DNA of 64,000 nt, taken from Kalymmatonema hyalinum WJT4-NPBG1. Its GTDB lineage: Bacteria; Cyanobacteriota; Cyanobacteriia; Cyanobacteriales; Nostocaceae. Within the stretch, counting starts at the first letter, position 1. Each line of letters begins with the position of its first letter. The stretch covers positions 1 to 64,000 of the forward strand of contig JAHHIB010000017.1 in NCBI GenBank assembly GCA_019359075.1, written 5' to 3'. The position numbers and the translations under genes were made by a program. Positions 44,797-55,020 of this stretch are shown here, piece by piece. The notes under the pieces were generated by a model. The model did not search any database. It saw only the letters and a list, made by a program, of their open reading frames with translations, and was not told the origin of the DNA.

Positions 44797-45048
44797 TTAA
44801 CTGGGTTAACACAAGAACAGTTTGCAGCATAGTTGGGTGTCACGTATCCCACGATGAATTCGTGGGAAAACGGACGTGCTACGCCTTCACGTTTGGCTTT
44901 GAAGCAGATTGAGGGAATGGTGTTTATTTGGGCGATTGCCTCCGGCACTGCGCTCTTTTGCAATCGCCCAAAGGATTTGTTAGCAAAATATTTCCCAGAT
45001 GGTGAGAAGGGTGAAATTCCAATTTTAGTGATTTCCCATAGTGACTAG
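44797..45048 (+). pseudogene. XRE-family helix-turn-helix regulator remnant
   Basis: In one frame the sequence reads LTGLTQEQFAA, stop (TAG at 44830-44832), LGVTYPTMNSWENGRATPSR. That is a canonical XRE helix-turn-helix with a stop where Lys/Arg is usual. Further on, a 46-bp palindromic insert (TTTGGGCGATTGC/GCAATCGCCCAAA, 44927-44972) interrupts the expected helix before KDLLAKYFPDGE, without shifting the frame. It lies just upstream of the exonuclease/ATPase gene and may be the decayed regulator of that unit. Confidence 0.65.
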
Positions 45049-45145
45049 TCACTATAGAGCTAAACATTAAAAATCGAGTTTGGGTAAAACATATGTTCTT
45101 ATTTAACAGTAGTAAAGAGATAGCTTACACGCACGTTGGAGTGAT

Positions 45146-47551
45146 ATGGACTTTGTAGTTCTTGATACTGAAGGCAAACCAGAATTAAGCGAACTAGCGA
45201 TCGTTGATAGTCACGGACGTGTAATTTACGAAGGGCTTTCCCGCGATCATCCCAATAACGGTTCTCATCTACCTAACCTCAAAAGTCTAAAAATCTTACT
45301 AGAAGAGTTTTCAAATATTGTTCAAGGTAAGAAAATAGTTTGCCACTATGCTGAACACGATATCGAAGTACTTAAGTTCAGTTTCCAAAAAGCTGGTTTA
45401 AAATTCCCTAACTTAAAGTTTGATTGCACTTGTATAAGAGCGAAAAATTGGTGGCTGGGGTTAGAAAGTTACTCCTTAGAGTATTTAAGTAAATATTTAA
45501 GTTTGCGCGTTAATAACCGTTACTTTATCCGGGATATGGCTCATTCTGCCCGGTATGATGCAGAGTTTACCTACTACCTTTATCGTAAGTTAATGATAGA
45601 CCAATTAAAAGAGCAGCCCAATCCCTTTAGTGGTAGTCGAGTTGATACCCCTTTTCAAAATCACCCCGATTATCCCGATACCTATCACCAACAATTTGTG
45701 ACCCTTGAGTCAATCTTGAAGGACATTAAGCTAGACTCCAATCATCAAAGTAAAGGAGCAGTAGTAATTGGAGAACCAGGTTCGGGTAAAACTCATTTAA
45801 TGATGAGATTAGCGCAGGCGCGATTATCAAGTAATCGACTGCTTTTTATCCGTCAGCCTAACCATCCTTCGTCTGTGCTGTACCATATTTACAGCCGCAT
45901 TTTGGAGTCTTTAGTTGAGCGGGTTGGTTCTTTTACCCAATTAGATTATCTAATTATTAATAGCTTTCATAAAATTGTTGCTAATCTCTCAAATCTTACT
46001 CAAAAAGACCAGGATATTATCAAAGCGCTAAAGGATGATAATATAAATGCTCTTGGGGGAGAAGGTACTTATACTAAACTAGTATACTGGCAGCAAATTC
46101 AAAAACGAATTAATGAGTGGTGGGTAAAAAATTACTCGGCTGGAGGTTTTGCTCCCTCGATTCTCAAGGGAATTGTTAAGTATTGTAGCTACACTAAGCC
46201 AGAACTCAAAGATCTTGCTACACGTTGGCTAGCTGGTCAGGCTTTATCAGATGAGGAGGTAGAAAAAGTTGGTTTACCAAACTGGAGAGAAGAGCTTAGC
46301 TTGGAAGCATTTTCTTTGGAAGCAATTTCGGTTTTAGGTAAATTATCTACTCTTGATGAGCCTTTAATTATCATCTTTGACCAGCTTGAAGGATTGGGAC
46401 TTCCCCATAATAAAGAAATATTGGAGAATTTTGGAGAAACTATCAAGGAGATTTTTACCCATGTTCCTAATAGTTTAATTATCCTGAATATGTTTCCTGA
46501 ACGATGGGAAGACTTTAAAACCAAATTTAATAATTCAATTAGTGATCGCTTATCTCAGTATCAAATTCATTTACAAAGACCGCAGGAGGAAGAACTTTTC
46601 TCTATTCTTAAGGTCAAGCTTCAGACTCTCAATGTTCCTTTAGAACAGATATTTTTACCCGAAGACTTAGAGGATATTCTCGAACAAAAATCTATTCGTG
46701 CGGTTTTGAACCGAGCGGCTGACTACTACAATTATAGAGTTCGTCAAATTCCCTTACCCTCTATAAAGGAAAACATTCATAAGCTAGACGCTAATGAAAA
46801 AATAGAACAGCGGTTGCGAGTATTGCTTTCTCAGCAGCAGGTATTTACAGAAGCATTCCTCAGCATGATACAGGAAATGCAGAAACCTGGTTCGGTTGAC
46901 ATGATAGACCTGGTAAAAAAACTTGTTCCTGAAGTTAAGAGCGAAGAACAGCTAACGAAAGAATATGTGATTGAATATCTAATTAAGCAAAAAGTTTATC
47001 TTGAGGGGCAGTATAATAATCTTCCGATTATTTCTGACTCTGACGATATCGGTAAAGTCAAGACTATTGCTGAAGCTTTCAACCATATCAAACCAATTAA
47101 ATTGACTTTGTATCGGTTAGGAAAAAAAGTTTTACCAGAGCATATTGTAATCGAGACTGACCGTCATAATTATGTCATGGCTTTTCTCCAAATGTCTCCT
47201 AATTCGGCTTTCACTAGTCGAATTAGTAATTTCAACGAGTTAGTATGCTCACACCCTCAAGACCGTTTTGGTTTATTTCGGGATGAGCGCTTAACTGAAA
47301 TTAAAGGTCAGGTATCTAAAGAAAGAATAATTCAGTTAAAAAACTCTCCTAATGGAAAATTCGTTTTATTTTCTAAAGAGGATAGAATTCAGTTGGAATT
47401 AACTTATCAATTAATTATCGATATTCAAAATAAAGATTTGGATGTGGATTTAGAGTCAGCTTTAAAGGTTTTTATAACTAACCAAGAATGGTATCACTGG
47501 CTGTTTAGTATGTTTGGTTTTGCTAAACCGACTGCACAAACAAAGGTTTAG
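45146..47551 (+). CDS. DEDDh exonuclease fused to a STAND-like P-loop NTPase
   Basis: The product has 801 residues. Residues 1-150 form a 3'-5' exonuclease fold with the complete DEDDh set: D7 and E9 (LDTEGK), D72 (CHYAEHD), H133 and D138 (HSARYD). Residues ~185-560 form an NTPase with Walker A GEPGSGKT (209-216) and Walker B LIIIFDQLEG (D412), the DQ(F/L)E form seen in STAND ATPases. The C-terminal ~240 residues are unassigned. The ribosome site is GGAG, 5-7 nt upstream. Codon usage is AT-rich compared with the neighbours. A second gene follows after 42 bp. The fusion of nuclease and signalling ATPase suggests an antiviral effector; no exact named system was recognised. Confidence 0.8.
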   Translation: MDFVVLDTEGKPELSELAIVDSHGRVIYEGLSRDHPNNGSHLPNLKSLKILLEEFSNIVQGKKIVCHYAEHDIEVLKFSFQKAGLKFPNLKFDCTCIRAKNWWLGLESYSLEYLSKYLSLRVNNRYFIRDMAHSARYDAEFTYYLYRKLMIDQLKEQPNPFSGSRVDTPFQNHPDYPDTYHQQFVTLESILKDIKLDSNHQSKGAVVIGEPGSGKTHLMMRLAQARLSSNRLLFIRQPNHPSSVLYHIYSRILESLVERVGSFTQLDYLIINSFHKIVANLSNLTQKDQDIIKALKDDNINALGGEGTYTKLVYWQQIQKRINEWWVKNYSAGGFAPSILKGIVKYCSYTKPELKDLATRWLAGQALSDEEVEKVGLPNWREELSLEAFSLEAISVLGKLSTLDEPLIIIFDQLEGLGLPHNKEILENFGETIKEIFTHVPNSLIILNMFPERWEDFKTKFNNSISDRLSQYQIHLQRPQEEELFSILKVKLQTLNVPLEQIFLPEDLEDILEQKSIRAVLNRAADYYNYRVRQIPLPSIKENIHKLDANEKIEQRLRVLLSQQQVFTEAFLSMIQEMQKPGSVDMIDLVKKLVPEVKSEEQLTKEYVIEYLIKQKVYLEGQYNNLPIISDSDDIGKVKTIAEAFNHIKPIKLTLYRLGKKVLPEHIVIETDRHNYVMAFLQMSPNSAFTSRISNFNELVCSHPQDRFGLFRDERLTEIKGQVSKERIIQLKNSPNGKFVLFSKEDRIQLELTYQLIIDIQNKDLDVDLESALKVFITNQEWYHWLFSMFGFAKPTAQTKV

Positions 47552-47593
47552 TGACAGATTTAAGTATTTTGTAAAAGTACAAGAGAAAGGATT

Positions 47594-48238
47594 ATGGAAT
47601 TACAAGGTTTTGCTAAATTTCATCAGCTTCTCAAGCTAGATCCAAATCCATCTAGCCTTGGATTTGGACCTAAGGTAAGAGCAGGGGACATAATTCGGTT
47701 TGCTAGTAGAGTGAGGCTTGCCAAAAACTTCAAAGGAATTAATCTTGAGGGGTATTCACAAGAGACTAATGATGGTTATGACGCTTTCTTCTTAGTCTTT
47801 TTGACACATTCTGCTTTGGAGCGATTTCTTGAAATAAACTCGCTTAAGTTAGATGCGCTCGATTCTCTCATGGCTCCTTATAATCCAGAAAAAGTTATTC
47901 AAAAATTTGTAGAAAAAGATAAAAAAGGTCTACTTTATAATTTTCTTTATGAGAGAATAAATGATAAAAAGCTAAAAGTTAAGTTAAGCGACTGTAGAAG
48001 TTACAACAGTACAAATGTAGCTTACATCTCTGCTTCAATTCGGCACATATTTGCTCACGGTCACCTATGCGCTCATTCTAATGGTGTTAATCCAAAAAAT
48101 GTCTATTCTATCTGTACATCAATATCAGATTTTTTACTCACTTTTATGGATACTGAATTTGCGAAAAAAATAGATGAGTACTATAGCAAAGTATACGCTG
48201 ATAGCCAGGTAGACTTGGAAGCTATTTGCTTTGAATAA
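47594..48238 (+). CDS. Protein with HEPN-like R-x4-H motif, partner of the exonuclease/NTPase
   Basis: The protein has 214 residues and was not recognised as a whole. Near the C-terminus SIRHIFAHGHL places R150 and H155 at the spacing of HEPN ribonuclease active sites, inside a predicted helix, with further helices around it (ICTSISDFLLTFMDTEFAKK). The N-terminal ~60 residues look like a small beta-rich domain. It is 42 bp downstream of the large gene with an AAAGGA ribosome site, and equally AT-rich, so the two are probably one operon. A toxin-like RNase is the likely reading; the family is unproven. Confidence 0.65.
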   Translation: MELQGFAKFHQLLKLDPNPSSLGFGPKVRAGDIIRFASRVRLAKNFKGINLEGYSQETNDGYDAFFLVFLTHSALERFLEINSLKLDALDSLMAPYNPEKVIQKFVEKDKKGLLYNFLYERINDKKLKVKLSDCRSYNSTNVAYISASIRHIFAHGHLCAHSNGVNPKNVYSICTSISDFLLTFMDTEFAKKIDEYYSKVYADSQVDLEAICFE

Positions 48239-48443
48239 AGCGATCGCGGGGTGCGAGTAGTAGACGATGTACTGCCGTCTGGCTGGGTGACAATTTCAGT
48301 ACGCCAGCCTTGTTCTGCTAACTCCAAAAGATAAATCCTCAGATGTCGTGATTGTCATTGCTAGCGCTTACCTAGACCTTGTGCTACAAGCCAAGCCTAA
48401 CATACCCGATTTCACCTACTTTGGCTGGTGGAAACACCCCTAC
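48239..48443. other. Short spacer with possible gene remnants
   Basis: Two short protein-like stretches in different frames (VLPSGWVTISVRQP near 48271; VVIVIASAYLDLVLQ near 48346) suggest a decayed gene. Neither can be identified. Confidence 0.3.
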
Positions 48444-48938
48444 CTAACTTCTGTATATGGTTAGGGTGTAAGGAAGATACTTGTCTTTTTTGTAAGAACC
48501 AATCCAAATATAGTAGGTTCCCGGCAGCCATTCCCCAATCATGCCGGGATTTTTACCATCAAAATCATCATTGCACCAGACGCCTCCAGGACCGGTAACA
48601 ATTAAGGTGGTATCCTCCGGGCTTTGTATTTGCAGTCTTAGGTACTCGAATTTACTTGTCAACTCAACAGTATGGTCTGGTTCTTCATCAAAATATCCAG
48701 TACAGGCACCTGTAGGAGTTTCACTTTTACCAGCAATTTCCCTTGCCGGTATGGAACCACCATTTATACCGCGAACGCTTTGGGGATTTGGGGAAGAATT
48801 TTGACCGATGATGATATCTCCAAAAATGGTTGGAGCCGTTTCCTCTGCCTGAGATGTTGTACTCATTGCTGACGCGATCGCCAGCGCCGCCATCATCAAA
48901 GATAATCTTATCCCTCGATTTATCTCTTTTGTCAGCAT
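48444..48938 (-). CDS. Small secreted protein, PPC-like beta domain
   Basis: The protein has 164 residues. The signal peptide includes LSLMMAALAIASAMSTTSQA, cleaved near QAEE. The mature part ends in a beta-sandwich pattern (LRLQIQSPEDTTLIVTGPGG, CNDDFDGKNPGM, LPGTYYIWIGSY, YTLTIYRS) typical of bacterial pre-peptidase C-terminal-like domains. Two cysteines, in GACTGYF and VWCNDD, may form a disulfide. The function is unknown. Confidence 0.8.
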   Translation of the reverse strand: MLTKEINRGIRLSLMMAALAIASAMSTTSQAEETAPTIFGDIIIGQNSSPNPQSVRGINGGSIPAREIAGKSETPTGACTGYFDEEPDHTVELTSKFEYLRLQIQSPEDTTLIVTGPGGVWCNDDFDGKNPGMIGEWLPGTYYIWIGSYKKDKYLPYTLTIYRS

Positions 48939-48999
48939 TTTAATGACATACTTTTTTAAGTATTTCTAGAGACATCTATGTTACACAAAAAGTTCCTAA

Positions 49000-49338
49000 T
49001 GCGAGGGTATTTAACTAATTGTCTCACCTTGTAAGCATCAAAAAAATCATCGATTATCAATCTGACTTTTCACGTTATGTGGAAAAACCAACGCGAAACC
49101 TAACCCCCCATCCCCCTGATCCTAATCCCCAACGCCTGTCGCCTGAGTCGGGAAACCCTCCCTCACGAGGTGCTCACCACCCCACTGGCTCCTTTATGAG
49201 GGTTCCGAGTTTCCTAAAAGAGAATGGGCTAAGGTCAAAGCTTCTCAAAAGCAGGAGAAAAGAATCGAAGCGAGGTTTTCCCAGCACATCAAAAGTAACG
49301 ATTGTCAATAGCATAAAATTAAATTTATTCTACAAACA
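49000..49338. repeat. Spacer with GC-rich dispersed repeat
   Basis: CCTGAGTCGGGAAACCCTCC...CCACTGGCTCC (about 49141-49192) belongs to the same repeat group as 30420-30560. An open frame across it is repeat-derived and not protein-like. Confidence 0.5.
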
Positions 49339-49360
49339 GGGGCACACGAACGTGCGCCCC
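49339..49360 (-). terminator. Terminator-like hairpin of gltX
   Basis: GGGGCACACG/CGTGCGCCCC stem with AA loop. On the minus strand it is followed by TGTTTGT. It lies 39 bp past the gltX stop. Confidence 0.6.
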
Positions 49361-49398
49361 CATTATCCATAACTTTGATTCCCAAATTATGCTTGCTG

Positions 49399-50841
49399 CT
49401 AACTAGCGACTTCTACTGCTTGAAGCAAGCGCGGCTTATCTAAACCAATTTGATTCAAAAGCAACCACGATTGGATCAAGTCGGGACCGTGCAAATCGCC
49501 AGTTAAGCTAGCCCGCAGTGCCTTCATGACCAAGCCTTTCTTGACGTTTTGTTCTTTCACCACCTGCTTAATAATTTCTTGAGCGCTGGCTTCAGTGAGT
49601 TGATGATTTTCCAAAGCAGCGATCACACCTTTGAGAGTGGCGCTAGAACCTTCCTGTTTTAATTGAGCACTTGCTTCGTCACTAAATTCAACTGTTTCGG
49701 TAAAAAATAGTTTGCTCATAGCGATCGCATCGACAAGGCGTGTCAAACTCGGACCAATTAAAGTGACGAGCTGCTCTATCCAAGGGCGATCGCGTCCTCC
49801 GGTAAATTGATACCCAGCTTCTTCCCAAACAGGTATCAGCAAATCGGTCAGCTTATCCACTGGCATACTGTGAATGTACTGACTATTTATCCAATCGAGC
49901 TTTGCCCAGTCAAACTTAGCCCCAGCTTTATTAACGCGTTCAAAGCTAAATTGCTTCGCTGCTTCTTCCAAGGTAAAAATTTCCTGAGTCGAGTCTGGCG
50001 CAGACCAACCCAGCAATGTCATGTAATTTGCCAAACCTTCAGCGGTAAAGCCCATTTGCTTAAAGTCAAAAATGGATGTGACTCCATCGCGCTTGGAAAG
50101 CTTGCGTCCTTCCTGATTCAAAATTAGAGGCGTATGGGCAAACTCTGGCACTTTTGCGCCAAAAGCTTCATACAGTAGAAGTTGCTTAGCGGTGTTGGCG
50201 ATATGGTCTTCTCCCCGGATAACATGGGTAATTTGCATATCCATGTCATCCACCACAACAGCAAAATTGTACAGTGGCAAACCAATACCATCTGCTGCGG
50301 CGCGAGCGATCACCATATCACCGCCTAAATCGCTGCCTCGCCAAACCATCTTTCCCCGTACCAAGTCATTCCAGACAATTTCCCGCTCATCTTCAATTTT
50401 GAAGCGAATCACAAAGCTACGTCCTTCGGCTTTGTATGCAGCTTCTTGTTCTGGTGTGAGGTTGCGGTGACGGTTATCATAGCGAGGAGCCTCGTTTCTC
50501 GCTTTTTGAGCTTCACGCAGCGCTTCTAATTCTTCGGATGTGGTGTAGCAGCGATAGGCTAATCCTTTATCAAACAGGGTTTGAACCGCTTCTTTATAAA
50601 GTTCCAAACGTTGAGTTTGAAAAAATGGTCCTTCATCCCAGTTCAGTCCCAGCCAGCGCAGTCCTTGGAAAATATTTTCTGTGTATTCAGGACGCGATCG
50701 CTCCACGTCTGTGTCTTCAATTCGCAAGATAAACTGACCGCCGTGGTGGCGGGCAAACAACCAGTTAAATACAGCCGTCCTGGCTGTACCAATATGTAAA
50801 TTCCCAGTTGGACTGGGGGCAATACGGACTCTAACAGTCAC
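49399..50841 (-). CDS. gltX: GltX, glutamyl-tRNA synthetase
   Basis: The start is set at the GTG at 50841, which gives 480 residues beginning [20 protein letters not shown], the normal family N-terminus; the frame stays open to 50985, but the extra 48 residues are not family-like. The class I signature is HIGT, and the KMSKS loop reads KLSKRDG. The enzyme charges tRNA-Glu (and probably tRNA-Gln, for amidation), also feeding tetrapyrrole synthesis. The stop is TAG. Confidence 0.95.
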   Translation of the reverse strand: MTVRVRIAPSPTGNLHIGTARTAVFNWLFARHHGGQFILRIEDTDVERSRPEYTENIFQGLRWLGLNWDEGPFFQTQRLELYKEAVQTLFDKGLAYRCYTTSEELEALREAQKARNEAPRYDNRHRNLTPEQEAAYKAEGRSFVIRFKIEDEREIVWNDLVRGKMVWRGSDLGGDMVIARAAADGIGLPLYNFAVVVDDMDMQITHVIRGEDHIANTAKQLLLYEAFGAKVPEFAHTPLILNQEGRKLSKRDGVTSIFDFKQMGFTAEGLANYMTLLGWSAPDSTQEIFTLEEAAKQFSFERVNKAGAKFDWAKLDWINSQYIHSMPVDKLTDLLIPVWEEAGYQFTGGRDRPWIEQLVTLIGPSLTRLVDAIAMSKLFFTETVEFSDEASAQLKQEGSSATLKGVIAALENHQLTEASAQEIIKQVVKEQNVKKGLVMKALRASLTGDLHGPDLIQSWLLLNQIGLDKPRLLQAVEVAS

Positions 50842-50958
50842 GGGCGTTTTCTCTCTTGTCTCTAAAGCACGTCTCATGTAGCTTATATTAAGCCTTATGC
50901 AATGAGTGCTGAGTATTGAGTCATTTCTACTCTCTACCTCAGCACTCATAACTTTCAA

Positions 50959-51032
50959 CGGGACTGACGGGGCTCGAACCCGCAACTTCCGCCGTGACAG
51001 GGCGGTGCTCTAACCAATTGAACTACAGTCCC
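50959..51032 (-). tRNA. tRNA-Asp (anticodon GTC)
   Basis: The minus strand folds as a complete cloverleaf. The acceptor stem is GGGACTG/CAGTCCC, the anticodon stem-loop CCGCC-CTGTCAC-GGCGG, and the T arm GCGGG-TTCGAAC-CCCGT. The discriminator is G. The 3' CCA is not encoded. Confidence 0.95.
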
Positions 51033-51955
51033 TTAATTCGCAACTTTCTTATAATGACTCTTGTTTTAACGATTGTCAAGTGTTTTTACATCTAAAGTTT
51101 TGCAACTCGATTCGTCATAAAGCCTCGCGGGATGCAGGAAACTCAGCGTCTATGCCTGCGGCACGCTGCGCGAACAGAGCTGAGAGGAAAGCGACACGAG
51201 CGAACGCCAGATGCTACAAGTCGGCAGAGCCGCCCACCGCACTGGCTCCTTTAGTCGCCTTGCTCCATTACCGCCTTGGGGTTACTCAATACCGTGCAGT
51301 CTTGCAATCTACTTTCGTTCGGGCAATTACGAACTGATATCTTTCACCCTGTACGCATAATGGTTTTGTTCCTTGTGGAACCTCCCTTACGGGGTTATGT
51401 TAGCTTCGACAATGTTATTGATCGGTACTTTCCAAAAGACACTAGCTTAACCCAATAAACTTGTTTAATCTTTTGGTTCTAGAGCTTGGAACTAGCTTCG
51501 CATCCCAAGGTAGGAACTTAAACACTTACCAATAACGTAGTACCCAAAGTACTTAGTCTGGTCAACTATTGTCTAAAACTTAGGCGCTTAAGCAAGCGTG
51601 TCTTTAGACCTGGGTTGTTGACCCTAATAATTAAGAATTTTTTTATGGTACAATTATACTAATTCAGTGTCAAGTTCAATGCTTTTTCCAGTCAGGTGAA
51701 GGTTGTGAGCAGGGTAGCGACCTCTGTTCGCGACAATCGCTTGGCTTTTATGCTAAAAGTGACTAAAAACTGAGAGCAAAACTGAGCTTTTTTCAAGAAA
51801 ATTGTAAATAAAGCTCGATATTTTAATTTATCTAGCTCTACAACCACTCATGCAAATTTCCTCATCCACCCTTTCCTGTATACCATCACTCAGCAAGGGG
51901 GCTGCATTTTTTCCTATCAGTTAGTATTTTACCTTTATAAGGAGGATTTGATTGA
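51033..51955. other. Long spacer between tRNA-Asp and ssb
   Basis: No gene is supported. The left third holds a GC-rich dispersed repeat (CAGAGCCGCCCACCGCACTGG region). A nested stem structure lies at 51560-51623 (listed separately). The last ~100 bp lead to ssb with ribosome site AAGGAGGA. Confidence 0.5.
51560..51644 (+). ncRNA. Nested stem-loop element, possible structured RNA
   Basis: Three nested perfect stems: GGTCAAC/GTTGACC (51560-51566 with 51617-51623), GTCTAAA/TTTAGAC (51571-51577 with 51603-51609), CGCTT/AAGCG (51585-51589 with 51594-51598). A run of seven T follows at 51638-51644. Strand and function are inferred from the T-run only. Confidence 0.4.
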
Positions 51956-52546
51956 ATGAATAGTTGCATATTGTTGGCGGAAATTATCCAAGAGCCACAA
52001 CTTCGTTTTACAGCTGATAACTTGGAAGTGACTGAAATGCTGGTGCAGTTTTCCTCTCCACGAGAGGGAGAACCACCAGGAACCTTAAAAGTGGTAGGCT
52101 GGGGGAACTTGGCAAAAGAAATTCAGCAAAACTATCGCCAAGGCGATCGCGTCTTACTCGAAGGACGTTTAAATATGAATACCATCGAACGTCCAGAAGG
52201 CTTCAAAGAAAAACGTGCTGAATTGACAGTGCAAAAGATTCACTCTTTGGGAACAGCAATTAATACCATTTCATCACCATCTGTTGTCCAAACGCAATCA
52301 ACAACTGACAGTTCCTTGCGGCGGGAACCGTCGTCAAAAGTGTCCTCACCTGTGGCGTCTCCTGCAAAAGCAACTCCGACTTACGAGTCGCCCCTTTCCA
52401 CCTCTAGTCCAGCAACAAGCAGTGTTGGCGTTGTTCCTGAAGATGAGATAGAGGAACAACGTATACCCCAAAGTAAAAATTTCGAGCGCAGCACTTATCC
52501 AGTCACGCCACCCGCAGAACCCGATCCGGACGACATTCCATTTTAG
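51956..52546 (+). CDS. ssb: SSB, single-stranded DNA-binding protein
   Basis: The 196 residues have an OB-fold domain (~1-105: ILLAEIIQEPQLRFTADNLE, VVGWGNLAKEI, GDRVLLEGRL). A long Ser/Thr/Pro-rich linker leads to the acidic tip DPDDIPF that recruits partner proteins. It is somewhat shorter in the OB part than the Escherichia coli protein, as in other cyanobacterial SSB-like proteins. The ribosome site AAGGAGGA is strong. Cyanobacteria often carry more than one SSB-type gene, and this one could be the secondary copy. Confidence 0.85.
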   Translation: MNSCILLAEIIQEPQLRFTADNLEVTEMLVQFSSPREGEPPGTLKVVGWGNLAKEIQQNYRQGDRVLLEGRLNMNTIERPEGFKEKRAELTVQKIHSLGTAINTISSPSVVQTQSTTDSSLRREPSSKVSSPVASPAKATPTYESPLSTSSPATSSVGVVPEDEIEEQRIPQSKNFERSTYPVTPPAEPDPDDIPF

Positions 52547-52960
52547 GAACGGATAGATTACGTGTGGGTTTCACGAAATATACCGTTCTCAGTTGCCTAT
52601 ACTATGGGGCACACGATTGTGTCCCTACAATGCTTTTGTATTGCACTTCATTGAAAAAGGCTATAAATTATCCGTTACATCCGTGACTTCATTTGTTGCG
52701 ATCGCACTCCGCACCTACCGTAGGGGATGCTCCGGAGGAGCCGCCCTGCATGGCGATGACCGAAGCCCCGCATAAAGGCGATCGCCACACATAAAGCTAT
52801 GTTTTGTCATTCTTAAACAAGCTCAAACAAGCTCAAACAATAAAGGTGTAACAATCAAAAAGAATTATCGTCACAAGTTACATCAAAATCAATAAAAAAT
52901 ATCAAAGTCGCTGTTAAAATCCAAATAATTTATAACTCACAATTTAAACCCCCAACTTCT
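52547..52960. repeat. Spacer with HIP1-rich dispersed repeat
   Basis: GCGATCGC occurs in forms at about 52699 and 52777, flanking GGGGATGCTCCGGAGGAGCC. It is a repeat-like GC-rich block in AT-rich spacer. No gene is seen. Confidence 0.45.
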
Positions 52961-54844
52961 ATGAAAGAAACTATCCTAGATGTCCGCAATTTACAAGTTG
53001 AGTATTCCGGTGACACAAAAATTGTCAAAGCTGTAGATGGGATTTCCTTTGATCTCAATCGAGGAGAAACTCTAGGAATAGTCGGGGAGTCGGGAAGCGG
53101 AAAATCAGTAACATCCCTAGCTGTGATGGGGTTGATACAGAATCCTGGTAGGGTGAGTGGCGGGGAAATTTGGTTTCGTCCTCAGGACAATAGCGCACCT
53201 ATTAATTTACTGGAGTTGCCTAGGGAGCAAATACAGATCCACAGAGGCGGCGACATCGCGATGATTTTTCAAGAACCGATGAGTTCGCTCAATCCAGTTT
53301 ACACAATTGGGTTTCAGATCACTGAAGCGATTTTGCGACACCAGAATGTTTCAGCATCGGAAGCACGACGAATTGCGATCGCCGGACTGCAAGAAGTAAA
53401 ACTCCTTCCCAGCGATGAAGCCCTCAGGCAACAATATCTTGAGAGTTGGAAACAAACCGCATTTGGTTCATCAACTCCAGACGAGCAAAAAATAGCGCAG
53501 TTGGTTAAAGAACACAAAGAAGCAATCCTAGAACGCTATCCGCATCAACTGTCTGGGGGACAATTGCAACGGGTGATGATCGCAATGGCAATTTCCTGCA
53601 ACCCATTGCTTTTGATTGCAGATGAACCAACCACAGCATTGGATGTGACGGTACAAGCAACAATCTTGGAGTTGCTGCGAGAATTACAGCAGCGCCGTGA
53701 AATGGCAATGATTTTCATCACCCACGACTTAGGACTCATTTCAGAAATTGCCGACAAAGTCGCGGTGATGTACAGAGGCAAAATTGTTGAATACAATTCG
53801 GCAGCTCAAATTTTTGCAAATCCCCAGCATCCATACACAAAAGGCTTAGTCGCTTGTCGCCCCACCTTGAACCGCCGTCCGCATAAACTGCTGACAGTTT
53901 CCGATTATATGAATGTGGAGGAAACGCCAACGGGAGATTTGCTGATTCAGGCGAAACAACCCGAACAACCTGTGGAAGTCACGACGCAAGAGATTAATCA
54001 AAGATTAGCAAGCTTAGAACAGCAGCAACCTTTGTTGCAAGTCCGCGAACTTAAGGTTGGATTCCCTGTCAAGGGTGTTTTTGGTGGCACAAAACGCTAT
54101 TTTATGGCAGTGAATAACGTTTCCTTTGATGTCAAAAAAGGAGAAACGCTCGGATTGGTGGGAGAATCGGGTTGCGGCAAAACGACCCTTGGCAGAACCT
54201 TGATCCGATTAATTGAACCAATGGCTGGTCAAATCCTGTTTGAGGGACAAGACATTACCACCCTCAAAGGCAAACCGTTGCAGCACTTGCGGCGAGAAAT
54301 GCAAATTATTTTCCAAAATCCATTTAGTGCCCTTGATCCACGCCTTAAGGTTGGGGAAGCAGTTATGGAACCTTTGGTCATTCACTCGATTGGTAAGACA
54401 AAGCAACAACGGCGAGAACGCGTTGCTTACCTCCTAGAACGGGTGGGATTGACTGCAGACGCCATGAACCGCTATCCTCATCAGTTTTCTGGAGGACAAC
54501 GTCAACGGATTTGTATTGCCCGTTCTTTGGCATTAAATCCCAAGTTCATTATCTGCGATGAGTCGGTTTCCGCGCTCGATGTGTCGGTGCAGGCACAAGT
54601 GCTAAATCTGCTCAAAGAGTTGCAAGATGAATTTGGGTTAACTTATATCTTTATTTCCCACGATTTGAGTGTCGTGAAATTTATGAGCGATCGCATTTTG
54701 GTGATGAATCGTGGTGAAATAGTCGAACAAGGAACAGCGGAAAGTATCTACCGCGAACCTAAAGAGGAATACACGCAGAAGCTGATTGCCTCAATTCCTA
54801 CTGGAAGCCCCGAACGCGTGCGACAACGCCAAGTCCGGGCGTGA
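52961..54844 (+). CDS. Double-ATPase protein of a peptide/nickel-type ABC transporter
   Basis: The 627 residues are two ABC ATPase domains fused as in GsiA/DppD-DppF-like proteins. Domain 1 has Walker A GESGSGKS, signature [12 protein letters not shown] and Walker [13 protein letters not shown]. Domain 2 has Walker A GESGCGKT near residue 401, signature [12 protein letters not shown] and [12 protein letters not shown]. After domain 1 there is the oligopeptide-type C-terminal segment [20 protein letters not shown]. Permease and binding-protein genes are not adjacent. An AGGAGTTTGC/GCAAACTCCT hairpin follows at 54868-54902. Confidence 0.92.
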   Translation: MKETILDVRNLQVEYSGDTKIVKAVDGISFDLNRGETLGIVGESGSGKSVTSLAVMGLIQNPGRVSGGEIWFRPQDNSAPINLLELPREQIQIHRGGDIAMIFQEPMSSLNPVYTIGFQITEAILRHQNVSASEARRIAIAGLQEVKLLPSDEALRQQYLESWKQTAFGSSTPDEQKIAQLVKEHKEAILERYPHQLSGGQLQRVMIAMAISCNPLLLIADEPTTALDVTVQATILELLRELQQRREMAMIFITHDLGLISEIADKVAVMYRGKIVEYNSAAQIFANPQHPYTKGLVACRPTLNRRPHKLLTVSDYMNVEETPTGDLLIQAKQPEQPVEVTTQEINQRLASLEQQQPLLQVRELKVGFPVKGVFGGTKRYFMAVNNVSFDVKKGETLGLVGESGCGKTTLGRTLIRLIEPMAGQILFEGQDITTLKGKPLQHLRREMQIIFQNPFSALDPRLKVGEAVMEPLVIHSIGKTKQQRRERVAYLLERVGLTADAMNRYPHQFSGGQRQRICIARSLALNPKFIICDESVSALDVSVQAQVLNLLKELQDEFGLTYIFISHDLSVVKFMSDRILVMNRGEIVEQGTAESIYREPKEEYTQKLIASIPTGSPERVRQRQVRA

Positions 54845-55020
54845 GAATTCAGTTGGTGGAGGAGAGAAGGAGTTTGCGCCTGCAACTGTTTGGCAAACTC
54901 CTCATCTTCTGCTATTATCTATTGTCTGATTTATTGAAGATGGTCGTGATAGTACCTGAAGCAAATCTCCCGTGAACCTCGAAGCCCCACCCTCAAACTC
55001 TGCCAAGGTGGAGTAGTTTA

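Noticed and set aside
40921-44832. Possible amber recoding (TAG read as an amino acid)
   Set aside because: Intact genes such as scyC, aroG and gltX end in TAG, so TAG is an ordinary stop here; both interrupted genes are mobile or decayed.
49019-49372. 117-codon open frame upstream of the gltX terminator
   Set aside because: It runs through an intergenic repeat and has no protein-like pattern.
51080-51337. 85-codon open frame after tRNA-Asp
   Set aside because: Most of it is the GC-rich dispersed repeat, and no ribosome site is seen.
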